64,000 nt of DNA from Caenimonas soli (lineage in GTDB: Bacteria > Pseudomonadota > Gammaproteobacteria > Burkholderiales > Burkholderiaceae_C). Positions 15,980 to 23,118 of the stretch are shown here, in pieces. Location: contig NZ_JABJVV010000009.1 in NCBI RefSeq assembly GCF_013155545.1, positions 124,001 through 188,000 on the forward strand, given 5' to 3'. The first letter of the stretch is position 1. Each line of letters opens with the position of its first letter. A program made the position numbers and the translations under genes. The notes under the pieces were generated by a model. It saw only the letters and a program-made list of their open reading frames with translations, did not search any database and had not been told where the DNA came from.

Positions 15980-18946
15980 TTATGCCGCGCGTTCGATGTT
16001 GCAGACCGTGGTCTTGGTCTCCTGCATCATCGTCACACTGTCGTAGCCATAAGTCGTGGCGGTGTTCACCGCTTCGCCGCGCACCACCGGCGCCGCGCCG
16101 TTGGGGTAGTAGGGCAACAGGTCCGCGCCCTGCCAGCGCCCCGAGAAGTGGAACGGCATCCACACCGTGTCCGGCCCGACCCGCTCGGTCACCATGGCCT
16201 GCACGTTCAGGCGCGCCCCGGTCGGGCTTGCCAGCCAGACCCGGTCGCCGTTGCGGATGCCGCGTTCGGCGGCCGCCTTCGGGTTGATCTCGACATAGGC
16301 TTCCTGCTGCAGTTCGGCCAGCCAGGGGTTGGCACGCGTTTCCTCGCCGCCGCCCTCGTATTCGACCAGCCGGCCGGACGTGAGGATGAGCGGGAATTTC
16401 TCGTGCACCTTGTTCTGCAGGTTCTGCTGCTGCACCGTCTTGTACAGCGTGGGCAGGCGCCAGAAGGCCTTCTTGTCGTCGTGCGACGGGTACTTGGCGA
16501 CCAGGTCGGGCCGCGTGCTGTACAGCGCCTCGCGATGCTGCGGGATCGCATCGGGGAAGTTCCAGACCACGGCCCGGGCCTTGGCGTTGCCGAAGACATG
16601 GCAGCCGTGGTTCTTCATGGTCACGCGGATGATGCCGCCGGAAGGGTCGGTCTTCCAGTTCTTGCCCTCGGCCGCGGCCTTCTCCACGTCGGTGAGCTCG
16701 TTCCACCAGCCCAGCTTCTTGAGCAGCACATGGTCGAACTCGGGGTAGCCGGTCTGGATGTCGGCGCCCTTGGAGGCGGAGCCGTCCTCGGCCAGCAGGT
16801 TCTTGCCCTCGCGCTCCACGCCGAAGTTGGCGCGGAAGTTACCGCCGCCGTCCATCACGTGCTTGGAGGTGTCGTACAGGTTGGGCGAGCCCGGGTGCTT
16901 GAGTTCGGGGGTGCCGAAGCTGGGCCATGGCAAGCCGAAGTAATCGCCCGTGAGGTCGTAGCCGGTCAGTGCGTCCTTGCCACCCTTGGACTTGAGCGTC
17001 TTGACGTCGAAGTTGGCCATGTTGCGCATGTGCGCCTGCAGCCGCTCGGGGCTCTGGCCGGTGTAGCCGATGGTCCAGCAAGACTTGTTGATCTCGCGCA
17101 GGATGTCATCGGGAATAGGCTCTTCCAGGCCCTTCACCTTCTGCATCTTGTAGTTCTTGACCAGCTCCTTGCCGAAGCCGAGTTTCTCGGCCAGCTGGTA
17201 CATGATCATGTGGTCGCTGCGGCTTTCCCACAGCGGCTCGATGACCTTTTCGCGCCACTGCAGGGACCGGTTGGAAGCCGTGACCGATCCGCTGGTCTCG
17301 AACTGGGTGGCCGCCGGCAGCAGGTAGACCGCGCGGTTAGGGTTGAGGTCGCCTTCCTTGCCCGGCATGGCCGCCATCGCCGCCGTCGCCGACGGGTACG
17401 GGTCGATCACCACCAGCAGGTCCAGCTTGTCCATGGCCCGCTTCATTTCCAGGCCGCGGGTTTGCGAATTGGGTGCATGGCCCCAGAACACGACGCCGCG
17501 CAGGTTGGGCGTCTGGTCGATCACCTCGTTCTGTTCCATCACGCCGTCGATCCAGCGCGACACGGTGATGCCGGGCTTGCTCATCATCCCGGCGTTTTCG
17601 AAGCGGCCCTTGATCCAGTCGAAATCGACGCCCCAGGCCTTGGCGAAATGGCGCCAGGATCCTTCGACGATGCCGTAGTAACCGGGCAGCGAATCGGGGT
17701 TGGGACCGACGTCGGTGGCGCCCTGCACGTTGTCGTGGCCGCGGAAGATGTTGGCACCGCCGCCGGACACGCCGATGTTGCCCAGGGCCAGCTGCACGAT
17801 GCAGGAGGCGCGCACCATGGCGTTGCCGATGGTGTGCTGGGTCTGGCCCATGCACCACACCAGCGTGGAGGGCCGGTTCTTGGCCATCATCTCGGCGGCC
17901 TTGAAGACGGTGGCTTCAGGCACGCCGCAGGCCTCTTCGACCTTGTCGGGTGTCCACTTGGCCATCACATCGGCCTTGACCTGGTCCATGCCATAGACGC
18001 GGTCGTTGATGTACTTCTGGTCTTCCCAGCCGTTCTTGAAGATGTGATACAGCATGCCGAACAGGAACGGGATGTCCGAGCCCGAGCGGATGCGGATGTA
18101 TTCGTCGGCCTTGGCCGCCGTGCGGGTGAAGCGCGGATCGACCACGATCATCTTGGTGCCGGTCTCCTTGGCGTGCAGCATGTGCAGCATGCTGACCGGG
18201 TGCGCCTCGGCGGCGTTGGAGCCGATGTACAACGCGCACTTGCTGTTCTGCATGTCGTTGTACGAATTGGTCATGGCGCCGTAGCCCCATGTGTTGGCCA
18301 CGCCGGCCACGGTGGTGGAGTGGCAGATGCGGGCCTGGTGGTCGCAGTTGTTGCTGCCCCAGAAGCTCACGAACTTGCGCATCAGGTACGCCTGCTCGTT
18401 GTTGTGCTTGGAGGACCCCACCCAGTACATGGCGTCGGGGCCGCTGGCCTTGCGCAGCTCCAGCATCTTGGCGCTGATCTCGTTGAGCGCCGTGTCCCAG
18501 CTGATGCGCTCGTACTTGCCGTTGACCAGCTTCATCGGATAGCGCAGGCGGAACTCGCCGTGACCATGCTCACGGATCGCGGCGCCCTTGGCGCAATGCG
18601 CGCCCAGGTTCAGGGGCGAATCGAACACCGGCTCCTGCCGGACCCACACCCCGTTTTCGACGACCGCATCGATCGCGCAGCCCACCGAGCAGTGGCTGCA
18701 CACCGTGCGCTTGACCTCGATCTTGCCCTGGCCGACGGCCGGGGCGCTGCCTTGCGCCGCCTTCGCCTTCTTCACCAGGGTCAATGACGACGCTGCGATA
18801 CCCACACCCACTCCCAGGCCCGAGCGGCGAAGGAACGCGCGCCGGTCCATAGTGGGCAGCGCGTGCGACAGGCCGCGCTGCAGGCTGTGCGTGAACGGCG
18901 AGCGGGCGCCAGCCTGCGCGGCACCCGATTTCTTGGTGAGCAACAT
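15980..18946 (-). CDS. fdhA: Formate dehydrogenase alpha subunit, Tat-exported molybdopterin enzyme
   Basis: A 988-aa DMSO-reductase-family enzyme oxidising formate to CO2 in the periplasm. A twin-arginine signal (MDRRAFLRRSGLGVG, about 33-47) follows a 32-residue basic leader. The [4Fe-4S] site is CSHCSVGC (83-90) with a later Cys in LGAHCAKG. The Mo/W ligand is Cys208 in QARICHSTTVAG, so this is the Cys, not selenocysteine, version, and no selenocysteine machinery is needed. The C-terminal molydopterin-binding domain includes the PFHFSGRWQG region. Cys form and length agree with betaproteobacterial FdhA (FDH3 type). The promoter is probably at 19231-19259. Confidence 0.97.
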   Translation of the reverse strand: MLLTKKSGAAQAGARSPFTHSLQRGLSHALPTMDRRAFLRRSGLGVGVGIAASSLTLVKKAKAAQGSAPAVGQGKIEVKRTVCSHCSVGCAIDAVVENGVWVRQEPVFDSPLNLGAHCAKGAAIREHGHGEFRLRYPMKLVNGKYERISWDTALNEISAKMLELRKASGPDAMYWVGSSKHNNEQAYLMRKFVSFWGSNNCDHQARICHSTTVAGVANTWGYGAMTNSYNDMQNSKCALYIGSNAAEAHPVSMLHMLHAKETGTKMIVVDPRFTRTAAKADEYIRIRSGSDIPFLFGMLYHIFKNGWEDQKYINDRVYGMDQVKADVMAKWTPDKVEEACGVPEATVFKAAEMMAKNRPSTLVWCMGQTQHTIGNAMVRASCIVQLALGNIGVSGGGANIFRGHDNVQGATDVGPNPDSLPGYYGIVEGSWRHFAKAWGVDFDWIKGRFENAGMMSKPGITVSRWIDGVMEQNEVIDQTPNLRGVVFWGHAPNSQTRGLEMKRAMDKLDLLVVIDPYPSATAAMAAMPGKEGDLNPNRAVYLLPAATQFETSGSVTASNRSLQWREKVIEPLWESRSDHMIMYQLAEKLGFGKELVKNYKMQKVKGLEEPIPDDILREINKSCWTIGYTGQSPERLQAHMRNMANFDVKTLKSKGGKDALTGYDLTGDYFGLPWPSFGTPELKHPGSPNLYDTSKHVMDGGGNFRANFGVEREGKNLLAEDGSASKGADIQTGYPEFDHVLLKKLGWWNELTDVEKAAAEGKNWKTDPSGGIIRVTMKNHGCHVFGNAKARAVVWNFPDAIPQHREALYSTRPDLVAKYPSHDDKKAFWRLPTLYKTVQQQNLQNKVHEKFPLILTSGRLVEYEGGGEETRANPWLAELQQEAYVEINPKAAAERGIRNGDRVWLASPTGARLNVQAMVTERVGPDTVWMPFHFSGRWQGADLLPYYPNGAAPVVRGEAVNTATTYGYDSVTMMQETKTTVCNIERAA

Positions 18947-18971
18947 AGGGTGACTCTCCGAAATGTGAGAG

Positions 18972-19178
18972 TTAGATGAGGGTGGACTTGTAGTACTGCT
19001 TGACGTGTTCCGTCAGCTGATAGCCGCCACCCTTGGCGGGCGGCTCCTTGGCCTGCGGTGCTTCGTCGGTTTCGCGCAGGACACCGGGCAGCAGGGTGGC
19101 CGCTGCGGCCAACGCACCGGCAGTGCCGGCACCTGCAAACAGGGTTCTTCGCGATAGCTTGCTCTTCGGCTGGCTCAT
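18972..19178 (-). CDS. Small twin-arginine-signal protein preceding fdhA
   Basis: A 68-aa protein, nearly all signal: SRRTLFAGAGTAGALAAAA is a Tat motif plus hydrophobic stretch, leaving about 35 residues (PPAKGGGYQLTEHVKQYY). Such small Tat proteins commonly precede fdhA in proteobacteria (formate dehydrogenase region Tat-signal protein); the function is unknown. ATG 19178 is supported by an AGGAG ribosome-binding site and a sigma-70-like promoter 50-80 bases upstream. The fdhA start is 25 bases downstream of its stop, so they are one operon. Confidence 0.9.
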   Translation of the reverse strand: MSQPKSKLSRRTLFAGAGTAGALAAAATLLPGVLRETDEAPQAKEPPAKGGGYQLTEHVKQYYKSTLI

Positions 19179-19230
19179 GGAATGTCTCCTGTTCGCTCCC
19201 CGTTGGGAGCTCAACGACTTATGCCATTCG

Positions 19231-19259
19231 AATGTAGCGCCGTGCAGAGCCTTGTGCAA
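19231..19259 (-). promoter_or_regulatory. Sigma-70-like promoter of the fdhABC operon
   Basis: On the minus strand TTGCAC (19259-19254), 17 bases, TACATT (19236-19231). Both boxes match four to five consensus positions with ideal spacing. Transcription would start near 19224, about 45 bases before the small Tat-protein gene. Confidence 0.65.
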
Positions 19260-19304
19260 GCATGCCAACACAGGGCAAGTACTTGAGCCGAAAGGATGCG
19301 ATTG

Positions 19305-19321
19305 ATGCTGCGGCGCAGCAT
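19305..19321. promoter_or_regulatory. Perfect palindrome between torD-like gene and the fdh promoter
   Basis: ATGCTGCG-G-CGCAGCAT, a perfect 8-bp inverted repeat 20 bases after the TorD-like stop and about 80-95 bases upstream of the expected fdh start point. It could be an operator or a hairpin ending the upstream transcript; there is no U-tract. Confidence 0.35.
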
Positions 19322-19340
19322 GCCAGCTCATCCGTAGCGC

Positions 19341-19958
19341 TCAGGGCAGCATGTCGAAGCCCTGCGCCTCGATGTTCATGAAGGCGCGGGTGAAGGCCGC
19401 GAGGCCGGCATAAAAACGGGACTTCGGGTGAGCCCCCACTGCGTCGCAAAGGCTGCTGGCCCAAGGCTGGATGTGCGTGGCGAAGAACTCGCTCTGGCGC
19501 GAAAGATTGGCAACCTCGACCTCGTCGCCGGCGATCAGGTAGCGCATCACTTCGCACAAATAGGCGATGTGGTCCTCGGTTTCCGGCATGGCCTCGTCGC
19601 GGGCCAGGCCCAGCGCGGCCAGGTCGGTGCGCAGGCGGGCAAGCGGCTTCTCGTTCAGGAAGCCACTGAGGTAGTGCGAGCCAAACAGGTAGACCTCGGG
19701 CTTGCCGACGCCCCCGAACAGCGCCTCGTACTCACGCGCCACGGCCTCGTCGGACATCTCGCGGGCCGCGCCAACCAGGTCGCGCCAGGGCTCCTCGAGA
19801 AATGCCCCAGCCGCCGGGGCTTCGGTCACCGCCACCCGCAGCGCGGAGAGGATCTCGGGCGACGGCGGCGCGTAGTACAGCTGCGCGAGCAGGCCATAGA
19901 CCTCGGCCCGCGCGGTTTCCTCGTCCAGCGCCGACGAGACAGGAATCGGTTCACTCAT
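19341..19958 (-). CDS. TorD/DmsD-family redox enzyme chaperone
   Basis: A 205-aa all-helical cytoplasmic chaperone that proofreads Tat signals and helps insert the molybdopterin cofactor in partner enzymes. Recognisable family features are ETARAEVYGLLAQLYY at the N-terminus, YEALFGGVGKPEVYLFGSHYLSGFL in the middle and the LRTDLAALGL helix. The ATG overlaps the stop of the upstream polyferredoxin gene (ATGA). Its likely client is the Tat-exported FdhA encoded just downstream. Which paralogue name applies (TorD, DmsD or FdhE-like) cannot be decided here. Confidence 0.9.
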   Translation of the reverse strand: MSEPIPVSSALDEETARAEVYGLLAQLYYAPPSPEILSALRVAVTEAPAAGAFLEEPWRDLVGAAREMSDEAVAREYEALFGGVGKPEVYLFGSHYLSGFLNEKPLARLRTDLAALGLARDEAMPETEDHIAYLCEVMRYLIAGDEVEVANLSRQSEFFATHIQPWASSLCDAVGAHPKSRFYAGLAAFTRAFMNIEAQGFDMLP

Positions 19959-22024
19959 AGGTCGGTGATCTTTGCTTCATCGGTAGCCGAGTAGATGTCG
20001 ATCACCCGGCAGTCGGCGCACATCTTGAGGCGCTCGAGCGCCGCGCCCTGGAACATGGAATGGCCGGCCAGCTTGCCCAGCATCGACTCGATGGCCTTGA
20101 GCGTGCCGAACGGCTTGCCACAGCGAATACAGGCGTACGGCGGCGTTTCGTTGAGCACGCGCGCTTCCTTGCGCTCGGGCGTGAGCAGCAGGCGGGGCTG
20201 CAGCGTGATGGCGTCCTCCGGGCAGGTGGTGGCGCACAGGCCGCACTGAACGCAGTTCTTCTCGATGAAGCGAAGCTGCGGCAGTTGCGGGTTGTCCTGC
20301 AAGGCACTGGCCGGGCAGGCGCTGACACAGCTCAGGCACAGCGTGCACTTGTCCTTATTGACCTGGATCGAGCCGAACGGCGAGGCGGCAGGCAGGTCGA
20401 TGGCTTGGGGCCGCGCCGGGGCCTGTTCGATCAGATGGTCCAGCGCCAGCTCCAGCGTGCCGCGCTTTTCAGCCGCGACAGCGAAGCGGGCGGCGACCTT
20501 GGGCGCCTGCTGGCGCGTCTGGGCCAGCGCCTGCAACCCCAGGTCGAGCTGCTGCGCCGAATCGGCCCGCAGCAGCTGGAAATGCACGCCGGTATAGCCC
20601 AGGCCGTTGAGGATGGCTTGCGCCACCTCCATCTGGGCCTTCAAGCTGTCGATGTATTGCGGCGCCTCTTCGCTCGTCACCACGACACAGACCTGGGAGG
20701 CGCCGAACGCCACGGCCGACAGCCACAGGTCGGCGCCGACGCTGGCCGTGTGCCACAGCGCCAGCGGGATCACATGGGCCGGCACGCCCTGGGCTTTTTT
20801 CAGCTGGGCCGCGCGGCCCAGTTCCTCCACCAGCTGCTGCCCGCGTTCCTGGCTATGCAGCAACAGCACCGGCGTCTTGCCGCCCGCGTTGGCATAGGTG
20901 GTCAACACGGTCTTGAATTTCAGGCCCTGCTCGCTGGCGCGGGGATAGGCGTAGGTCAGGGCACCGGTGGGGCACACCGTCGTGCAGGCGCCGCAGCCGA
21001 CGCAGAGGTTGGGATTGACCTTGATCTGTTGCCGGGATTTTTCGCTGCTGATGGCCTCCGCCGAACAGACCTCGATGCAGGCGTTGCAGCCCACGGTTTC
21101 GTTGCGGCTGTGGGCGCAGAGCTTCTGTTTGTAGACGAAGAATTTCGGCTTTTCGAACTCGCCCACCATCTCGCGCAGCTTGAGCAATGTGCCCAGGTCC
21201 TGGCCGTCCCAGCGGAAGTAGCCCTGTGGCGGAGCGTGCTGCGCAAAGGCCGGCTCGGCCCGCAGGTCCAGCACCAGGTCGAACTGCTCGGTGAAAGCCT
21301 CGCTCTCGCGGCTGAAGTCGATGGCGCCGGCCGCTTCGCAGACCTTCACGCAGGCCCGGTGCGAAGTGCACTTGTCCAGGTCGATCTGGTAGTCCAGGCC
21401 GATGGCGCCTTCCGGGCACACCGCCACACAGGCATTGCAGCGCGTGCACAGGTCCAGGTCGATCGGATTGCCGGCGGTCCATTTGAGCTCGAAAGCGCCC
21501 AGCCAGCCCTTGAGGCTGTCGATGCGCCCGCCGAGGACCGGGTAGCGCCGCTCCTGCGCGCCGCTGCCGCCTTGGGTGAACAAGGTCACGTCCATCACGT
21601 CGCCGACAAAGCCAGCCGCGCGCTCGGCCTGCTCCAGCGAACCGATGATCAGCAGGCGGCCGGAACTCTTGTAGGTGACGGTGGGCACCGGCTCGGGGTC
21701 GGGCAGATGCGCGGCCGCCAGCAGGGCGGCCAGCTTGGGCATGGCCTGCGAGGCATCCCGGCTCCAGCCACCGGTTTCGCGGATGTTGACGAACTTGACC
21801 GGTGAAACAGCACCCTCGGTACGTTCGCCTATCTCACCGAACAGACGCTTTTCCTGGGTGCAGGCCACCACGACTTCAGCGCCACCTTTGATCGCTTGCT
21901 GGAAGTCGCCGGCCTCGCGCCGGCACAGGGTCGAATGAAGCTGAAGGTCTTCACCCAATGCCGCGCCCAGGGTCTTCTCCTGGAGGGGCATCGTCTTGTT
22001 GCAATCGCAAATCAGTGTCGGCAT
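19955..22024 (-). CDS. Polyferredoxin-like 4Fe-4S protein of the formate dehydrogenase cluster
   Basis: A 689-aa cytoplasmic iron-sulfur protein. The N-terminus MPTLICDCNKTMPL begins a domain of about 250 aa with a CTQEK block. Several ferredoxin motifs follow: CTRCNACVAVCPEGA, CNACIEVCSAEA, CVGCGACTTVCPTGA, then after a long non-Cys segment CTLCLSCVSACPASA, CVQCGLCATTCPEDA and a final CIRCGKPFG. Six or more clusters are possible. The family regularly accompanies DUF3305/DUF3306 and TorD genes beside formate dehydrogenases, with unproven function. Start chosen at ATG 22024 for this conserved N-terminus; the first 74 bases overlap the DUF3306 gene in another frame. Confidence 0.9.
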   Translation of the reverse strand: MPTLICDCNKTMPLQEKTLGAALGEDLQLHSTLCRREAGDFQQAIKGGAEVVVACTQEKRLFGEIGERTEGAVSPVKFVNIRETGGWSRDASQAMPKLAALLAAAHLPDPEPVPTVTYKSSGRLLIIGSLEQAERAAGFVGDVMDVTLFTQGGSGAQERRYPVLGGRIDSLKGWLGAFELKWTAGNPIDLDLCTRCNACVAVCPEGAIGLDYQIDLDKCTSHRACVKVCEAAGAIDFSRESEAFTEQFDLVLDLRAEPAFAQHAPPQGYFRWDGQDLGTLLKLREMVGEFEKPKFFVYKQKLCAHSRNETVGCNACIEVCSAEAISSEKSRQQIKVNPNLCVGCGACTTVCPTGALTYAYPRASEQGLKFKTVLTTYANAGGKTPVLLLHSQERGQQLVEELGRAAQLKKAQGVPAHVIPLALWHTASVGADLWLSAVAFGASQVCVVVTSEEAPQYIDSLKAQMEVAQAILNGLGYTGVHFQLLRADSAQQLDLGLQALAQTRQQAPKVAARFAVAAEKRGTLELALDHLIEQAPARPQAIDLPAASPFGSIQVNKDKCTLCLSCVSACPASALQDNPQLPQLRFIEKNCVQCGLCATTCPEDAITLQPRLLLTPERKEARVLNETPPYACIRCGKPFGTLKAIESMLGKLAGHSMFQGAALERLKMCADCRVIDIYSATDEAKITDL

Positions 22025-22559
22025 GTGGAGGCGCCTCGGGTACTGCTGGGGGGACCGTTTCGGACTGTGCCACGGTTTCTTCAGTGGTGTTATCCGCAAC
22101 ATCCCTTGCCCGACGGGCCGCTTCCGCTGCTTCGGCTTCCTCCTTTTCCTCCTGGTCGAACAGGCCGAGGAACTTGGCGCTGGCCAGCTTGCGCAGCATG
22201 GCATAGGGGATCGGGTCGGGCTTGGAATAGTCGTCGATGTAGACGTCCATGCCGTCCATCACGTTGTAGCGCGGATCGGCAAAGAGCTTCTTCATGGCGG
22301 CATTCTTCACATCGGGCGCGACGTCGGGTGCCGCGAAGCGCGTGAAATCCGACTCCGAGGTGAGGGCTTTCACGTCCTCCAGCGTGAGGGGCGGCGGCGC
22401 CTCGACCGCTTCCGGCAGAGGGTCCTGAACGGCGACGACAGGCGGCGTGGGCGGCGCGAGTTCCGACAGCGGTTCCGGCAGAGGTTCAGCCTCCACCGGC
22501 TTGCCTTCCTTGACGTCGAGTTTTCGTTTGGACCAGCGGCCCAGGAAGCCTTCACTCAT
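21951..22559 (-). CDS. DUF3306 domain-containing protein
   Basis: A 202-aa protein of unknown function. The hallmark N-terminus SEGFLGRWSKRKLDV is followed by a Pro/Glu-rich linker (about 25-65), a conserved block about 70-140 (SDFTRFAAPDVAPDVKNAA; YNVMDGMDVYIDDY; LRKLASAKFLGLF) and an acidic, low-complexity tail. It is found with DUF3305 and the polyferredoxin in formate dehydrogenase clusters. ATG 22559 lies inside the end of the DUF3305 gene (8-nt overlap). Its last 74 bases overlap the polyferredoxin start, so the acidic tail is encoded over another protein's N-terminus. Confidence 0.9.
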   Translation of the reverse strand: MSEGFLGRWSKRKLDVKEGKPVEAEPLPEPLSELAPPTPPVVAVQDPLPEAVEAPPPLTLEDVKALTSESDFTRFAAPDVAPDVKNAAMKKLFADPRYNVMDGMDVYIDDYSKPDPIPYAMLRKLASAKFLGLFDQEEKEEAEAAEAARRARDVADNTTEETVAQSETVPPAVPEAPPHADTDLRLQQDDAPPGEDPGRGIG

Positions 22560-23100
22560 TGCCGCCTCCGCCAAATTTCTTTTCCGTGGACACGGACGCC
22601 GGGTTGCCGAAGCGGTCCTGCAGGGGCTTGAAGCTTTCCGGGCGCTTGCGCCGCTTGGGCTCGATCACGTAGTGCTCGTCGGCGAAGGCCCGCATCCATT
22701 CGACGACGTCGGCGGGTGCGGGCACCTGCTCGACCGTCTCCTGCGCATCCAGCCAGCGGCCCGCATCGTGATAACTCAGCGACACCATCGTCGGGCGCGG
22801 CATCGGCTCGTCGCTCACCGTGGCTTCATCTTCCATGCGCCACAGCACGAACCAGCACGGGGCCGGCGTCGTCACGTTCAGGTAGTAGCCCTCGGCATCG
22901 TCGCGGAACAACTCGACCTTGAAGCCCGGGTGCAGCCAGCGTTCCTCGTCGTCGCTCTTGAACAGGAGGCGCGGTTCGCTGCCGAAGGCCGGCTCCTGGG
23001 GAACCACGTCGGCCAGCACCCAGCGCCAGGGCTGCCAACGGTTGTCGATGCGCTCGCGGCGCATGATCACGGCAACCTCGATGCTGGGACGCGGAGTCAT
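22552..23100 (-). CDS. DUF3305 domain-containing protein
   Basis: A 182-aa protein of unknown function. The conserved N-terminus IEVAVIMRRERIDNRWQPW continues with a beta-rich region (WLHPGFKVELFRDDAEGYYL; PAPCWFVLWRME) and a tail beginning YVIEPKRRKRPESF. It always keeps company with DUF3306 near formate dehydrogenase genes. It lies 18 bases downstream of the NAD-linked alpha-subunit gene and overlaps DUF3306, so the set may be transcribed with either formate dehydrogenase. A small cytoplasmic assembly factor is my inference only. Confidence 0.92.
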   Translation of the reverse strand: MTPRPSIEVAVIMRRERIDNRWQPWRWVLADVVPQEPAFGSEPRLLFKSDDEERWLHPGFKVELFRDDAEGYYLNVTTPAPCWFVLWRMEDEATVSDEPMPRPTMVSLSYHDAGRWLDAQETVEQVPAPADVVEWMRAFADEHYVIEPKRRKRPESFKPLQDRFGNPASVSTEKKFGGGGNE

Positions 23101-23118
23101 CCGGCCACTGTAGCGGAT

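Noticed and set aside
15656-18787. Long plus-strand open frame opposite fdhA
   Set aside because: Fully antisense to a clear FdhA/FdhB coding region with strong motifs; composition is typical of a shadow frame.
19254-19269. Sigma-54-like TGGCA/TTGCA sequence upstream of the fdh operon
   Set aside because: The GG and GC doublets are seven bases apart instead of ten; a sigma-70-like pair with 17-base spacing fits better.
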